64,000 nt of DNA from Lycium barbarum. Taxonomy: Eukaryota; Streptophyta; Magnoliopsida; Solanales; Solanaceae. Both the position numbers and the translations under genes were made by a program. This document shows positions 60,465 to 64,000 of this stretch, in pieces. The stretch lies in the NCBI RefSeq assembly GCF_019175385.1, contig NC_083340.1, positions 11,420,336 to 11,484,335 of the forward strand, written 5' to 3'. Under the pieces are notes generated by a model. That model had not been told where the DNA came from. It saw nothing but the letters and a program-made list of their open reading frames with translations, and did no database searches. Each line of letters starts with the position of its first letter. Positions within the stretch are counted from its first letter, which is position 1.

Positions 60465-61452
60465 GTTTCGTTTTGATAATTCATCAAAACTAGAAGAACA
60501 GTGATTGCATTGGAAAAACAAAATCGTTCCAATCACAGAAAATTGAATCAAAAAACAATCTCACACAAATCATTGAAAATTTGAAACATACCTTTTGTAG
60601 AATCTAAAAATACAAATCTGATCTTCACTAAAATTCCATTTATACACTCGTTCGTATCTTATTGAGTGTATTTCAACTTGATTTTGAAGAATTCGAATGT
60701 AGAAAACAGAGCTCAAAGAGATTCTTCTGTAGTTGGGAGTTTTTAGATCTTCAGTATTTTTTTGAATTCAAAAAGTTTTGATTGTGATAAAAGTGGAGAG
60801 AGATACCTAATCTGTTATGGAAGAACATTCGTTACGCGTGATTAATGGGAAGATTTAAACTGAATCCCTGAATTTTTTTAAAAAAAATCTTTTCCATAAA
60901 TACAGCCTAATTTTACTCACCACTGTTGTGCGTTTTGCTGTATTTCAGTATATTTCAAAAAAATGAAATACACACGTTTTAACTAAAAAACCAGCTACGC
61001 TTAGTAAATAATTTTTTTATAGCTATTTCTTGTTACAAGCTACTAAAAGGTAGCTATTTATGTAAGTTTCACAAATTTTAAAGTAGACAAAGTGGTTAAG
61101 GGAATAAATGAATTAAGAAAGCTACTGTGATAAATAATCAGATTAGGCCCACACAACTTCTCCTTAGTGGCCCATCCATGGAAGACCTACTACATAGAGT
61201 CTAAATTCATTAACTGCTTAGAAAAGAAAGAAGCCTAAGAGCAGTTGAAAAATAAAAGACTGCACACAAACTCTGCACAACAAGGGAAAACATAACCAAT
61301 TGCCGGTAAATTATTCAACCCAATTCCCGTGACCATGGAATTAAATTGTTGTACTAGTAGTAGTTTAAAAAAAGTAAGCATTAGGTTGATGAGTAGGCTA
61401 CATGTTTGGCTGAAAATTGAGAAAATAGTACTGGAATGTTGCAATTATTATG

Positions 61453-61592
61453 GGTAGTACGTGTATGCAGGGTACTATTGTGGAAAGATTCTATTTTAAT
61501 ATTATTTAGGGGATTGAATTCATGTAGTAAGTATATGCAGTGTACTATTGTGGAGAAATATTATTTTAATACTATTTAGGGGATTGAATTCA
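61453..61592. repeat. 70-bp tandem duplication
   Basis: GTAGTACGTGTATGCAGGGT ... AGGGGATTGAATTCAT is repeated once at 61522-61592 with several substitutions. Confidence 0.8.
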
Positions 61593-61974
61593 TTATCTAC
61601 CTTGGGTTCTACTGGTTTCAAAATTTTAAGTAATAATTTTGGATAAATAATGGATAGGAATTATGAGGTAGTAATGACGAATGATTATGGTTTCATGCAT
61701 AATGGCTAAAGGGTCGATAATAATGTTCTTAAAAATTGTCTTTGGTTTCGCGAACACTGCTCTCAAAATTGCTTATGGTTTCGTCTTCGGTCATAGTTAT
61801 TAGGTTAGCAAGTTTCATTTTTTTTTATATATTTTGGATATAAGCAATTGAATATTCGGGGATTGGATTCTATGTACACATTTAAACTCGTGGTATTTGC
61901 GTCATAGAAAGTGAGATGTTAATCCTATATTCAGATTTTGGGGTAATTGAAGGTTTCGAGTCCTAGTCCTAAAA

Positions 61975-61977
<3 letters not shown>

Positions 61978-62029
<52 letters not shown>
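61978..62029. repeat. (AT)n microsatellite
   Basis: About 25 uninterrupted AT units. Confidence 0.95.
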
Positions 62030-62034
<5 letters not shown>

Positions 62035-62049
62035 ATTTATGAATTGTGA

Positions 62050-63229
62050 GCCTATTTGTGGATGGAATTGTAATTTATTAACATAGAATATTTAATCGTT
62101 AGATTTCAATCGTTCGGAAGCATTCCAGAAGGGTAAAGCTCAAGTTTGATTGTTCGTAGCTCTTGTTCGGCTTCGAGGTAGGTTATGGTTTACCTTTTTG
62201 GTTATACTTCGATTAGCGAAACATATGTATAGTTAGATACTGTCGGAGAAAGCATGTACGCTTTCGGGTACGAAGTTGGGATGGACTAGGTTGGTATTGT
62301 TGACTGATTTGTTGGCTTGTAGCCTTATATGGTTGTGTTGCGACTTGATTGGAAGTGATGATAAGGAAGAGAGTACATGAGGCCCGAGGTCCTTATCGAG
62401 ATTGTGAGAGTACACGAGGCCCGAGGTTCTTACCGGGATCGTGAGAGTAAACGAGGCCCGAGGTCTTTACAGGGATCATGAGAGTGGTACATGGACTTCG
62501 CGGGTCCCCCATGGGTCATGGTTGTTGGGCGACGATCTGCACCGCCTTATCATGTGTGTACGAGCATTGCATTGCATTGCATTGTATTGTATTGTATTGC
62601 CTTGCGTTGCGTATTTATTCTTCATATCATCCTTTTATGCCTTGGATTCTGTATATGTCTTTCTATATTTGGACTGATATAGTGGATTGTGATTTCTGCT
62701 TGTACTTGATTGCGAGCATGTCTATCATTCAGTTTCTTCCTGTGTATATATTAGCTAATTATTGTCGGCCTATGATACTTACCAGTATTTGCGTTTGTAC
62801 TAACCGTACCTTGTTGCATTCTTTTTTAGTGCAGAGTACGAGATCGGTACCACTTCTGCACCTCGACATTGATCCCGAGGCTATCTGCGGAGTTTGCTAG
62901 GGTGAGCTTATTGAACGAGTCCGCCACCCCTGGGACTCCTTCTTTACTACTTGTCTTACTTTGATCCTTAGACAGTATTTCTAGTTTTGAGACTCATGTA
63001 TTATTCAGACACGTTGATCAGTGGCTCTTGTATTATTTCTGACCATTTTCCTTGGGTGGTATTTAGAATTAGGAATTCCGCACTTCGTATTTATAATATA
63101 TGTTAGACTCTTCATTAAGTTTGCTTTATTTAGTAATTATTGTTGTATAACTGATTAAGGGAAGGGTTCTCCTACTGAGGTGGGATATGGTAGGTGCCCG
63201 CACGACATAGCGGCATTTGGGTCGTGACA
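62050..63229 (-). mobile_element. Ty3/gypsy-type LTR sequence
   Basis: On the minus strand it begins TGTCACGACCCAAATGCCGC at 63229 and contains three ~39-bp repeats (GAGAGTACACGAGGCCCGAGG type, 62365-62485) and an ATTGC pentanucleotide array (62566-62610). TGTCACGACCC-starting LTRs are typical of gypsy-like elements in asterid plants as I recall them. It interrupts the copia LTR at 63230. The distal end is not defined. Short ORFs in 62441-62900 are not genes. Confidence 0.5.
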
Positions 63230-63303
63230 TCAAGACACTTGGCCAATTTGCCATGTGTTAACAGTTAACTAAAATATCATTAATTTTTTAACATATCACT
63301 ACA
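63230..63303 (-). mobile_element. Ty1/copia 3' LTR, interrupted
   Basis: Starts TGTAGTGATATGTTAAAAAA on the minus strand directly after the polypurine tract GTGGGGGAT (63304-63312), and matches the first bases of the LTR at 145-557 up to TCTTGA, where the gypsy LTR begins. Confidence 0.75.
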
Positions 63304-63832
63304 ATCCCCCACTATTTAAAAAAAAAAAAATAGAAAGAATAGTAAAAACTTGCTGGATTTGCATGTCTAAAATGTAGTAGGTTTAGTGCCTTTTGTGCTA
63401 TGAACCAAACTTAGACCGATAAAATTTAACTTACAGAATTACTAGTGAAATAAAAAATTTCAATAAACCAATAATTCTTATTTTAAGTCAGAGATTTTAT
63501 CAATCACATTTCGACTTCGTAATTTTATTTTCAATGCGGTTTTGCGTCCTAGACCATGCGCGTGCCTGGTTATTCATGAGAGCTCTAGAGACTAGGCCAA
63601 CATCTCATAGGAGCGGCCCCACTACACTCTCATATAGGTGAATTCATCAAGTGTAAACTGCTTTAAATACACCGTGCATAAGGACTATGAATTCATTAAG
63701 AGTTAATTATCATCCTCACAATTAGTAGCAGTTCAGGCACTCTCTTTAAGTCGTAGCGTCAATATCGACTTGTTATTACCCATATGAACCTATTTCGTGG
63801 GATCTCCAATAACATTGTTTGGGTAACCATCT

Positions 63833-64000
63833 CTATTGACAATCATATGGCCTTAACCCCATCTCTCTTGAGGTTTGAAGAATTAATTTTCTTCCCACAG
63901 GTTTAGTCAGTGAATCGATCAAATTCATTTCTGACTTCACATAATCAATGGAAATTATTCCATCTCTCAGTAGCTGCTTAACAATAGCATGTTTGAATTT
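63833..64000 (-). CDS. Ty1/copia polyprotein, C-terminal RNase H end (partial)
   Basis: The 55 codons from the window edge to TAG read KFKHAIVKQLLRDGIISIDY, VKSEMNLIDSLTKPVGRKLI and LQTSREMGLRPYDCQ. The (H)xxVKQLLxxGIISIDYVxSxxNxxDxLTK pattern ends copia reverse transcriptase/RNase H polyproteins. About 520 bases of untranslated sequence then lead to the polypurine tract and LTR. The rest of the gene lies beyond 64000; no break is seen in this part. Confidence 0.9.
   Translation of the reverse strand, partial: KFKHAIVKQLLRDGIISIDYVKSEMNLIDSLTKPVGRKLILQTSREMGLRPYDCQ

Larger units (their letters stand above)
51239..61080. mobile_element. 9.8-kb Mutator-like element carrying Ulp1 and transposase genes
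   Basis: Ends: AATAGCTACCTTTTA at 51282-51296 and its exact inverse at 61044-61058, with more inverted similarity outside (AAAATTTAATGG / AAAATTTGTG) and inside (TAGTAGCTT). Between them lie two convergent genes: DUF1985/Ulp1 (+) and MuDR transposase (-), each beginning some 460-620 bases inside its end, so the ends probably served as promoters. Mutator-like elements that carry a Ulp1 protease are known in plants (Kaonashi/KI type). Both genes are decayed, so the element is no longer autonomous. I could not find a clear 9-bp target duplication, so the outer limits may be off by some bases. Confidence 0.85.

Noticed and set aside
62441..62900. Frames of 63 to 140 codons
   Set aside because: Lie in the LTR with pentanucleotide and 39-bp repeats; no homology recognised.
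1..64000. CRISPR array, bacterial operons, riboswitches
   Set aside because: Window is plant nuclear DNA; the short regular repeats are microsatellites, tandem duplications or transposon arrays.

Overview
This is plant nuclear DNA. It is AT-rich, has long tracts of nested transposable elements and few genes. The intact genes carry spliceosomal-type and TATA/poly(A) signals, and the transposon families (Helitrons with CTAG ends, Stowaway-like MITEs with CTCCCTCCG ends, hAT and Mutator-like elements, tRNA-derived SINEs, Ty1/copia and Ty3/gypsy LTRs) are those of eudicots. The repeat families and the Cf/Hcr9-like receptor look most like Solanaceae; this is an inference from pattern recognition, not a database match.

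Only two protein genes look intact. (1) 13416-16598 (+) is a single-exon leucine-rich-repeat receptor-like protein (RLP, Cf/EIX type, 1060 aa, no kinase). (2) 33697-34101 (+) is a single-exon A20/AN1 zinc-finger stress-associated protein (SAP, 134 aa). All other long open frames belong to transposable elements or are pseudogenes.

Layout. 1-560: end of the window with a Ty1/copia LTR. 560-1820: no gene seen. 1821-13380: about three tandem copies of a roughly 3.06-kb unit that carries the promoter of the RLP gene, a TATA-led leader with a small signal-peptide-like ORF, and three MITEs. Copy 2 was later split by a hAT element (8-bp target duplication) and copy 3 by a Mutator-like element (9-bp target duplication). 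13416-17150: the RLP gene with a probable 3'UTR intron. 17200-26900: intergenic DNA holding a MITE with a 10-bp target duplication, a 1.27-kb non-autonomous Mutator-like element, a SINE, and a 666-bp almost wholly palindromic Mutator-like element with a perfect 9-bp target duplication. 27338-29797: a non-autonomous Helitron. 31160-33300: a decayed hAT transposase gene. 33576-34420: the SAP gene. 38340-46265: a cluster of Helitron ends lying head to tail. 49280-50577: remnants of a second SAP locus (3' flank, then promoter) with a palindromic element inserted. 51239-61080: a 9.8-kb Mutator-like element carrying two convergent genes, a DUF1985/Ulp1 (C48 SUMO-protease-like) gene and a MuDR-type transposase, both decayed. 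61450-64000: Ty3/gypsy LTR sequence inserted into a Ty1/copia element whose pol gene runs off the window end.

The most interesting signals are the Ulp1-carrying Mutator-like element and its likely non-autonomous relative (shared terminal sequence and TGTATTY-rich arrays), the consistent C-to-T origin of nearly all premature stops in the transposon genes (as expected from long-term cytosine methylation), and the serial duplication of an immune-receptor promoter away from its coding sequence.
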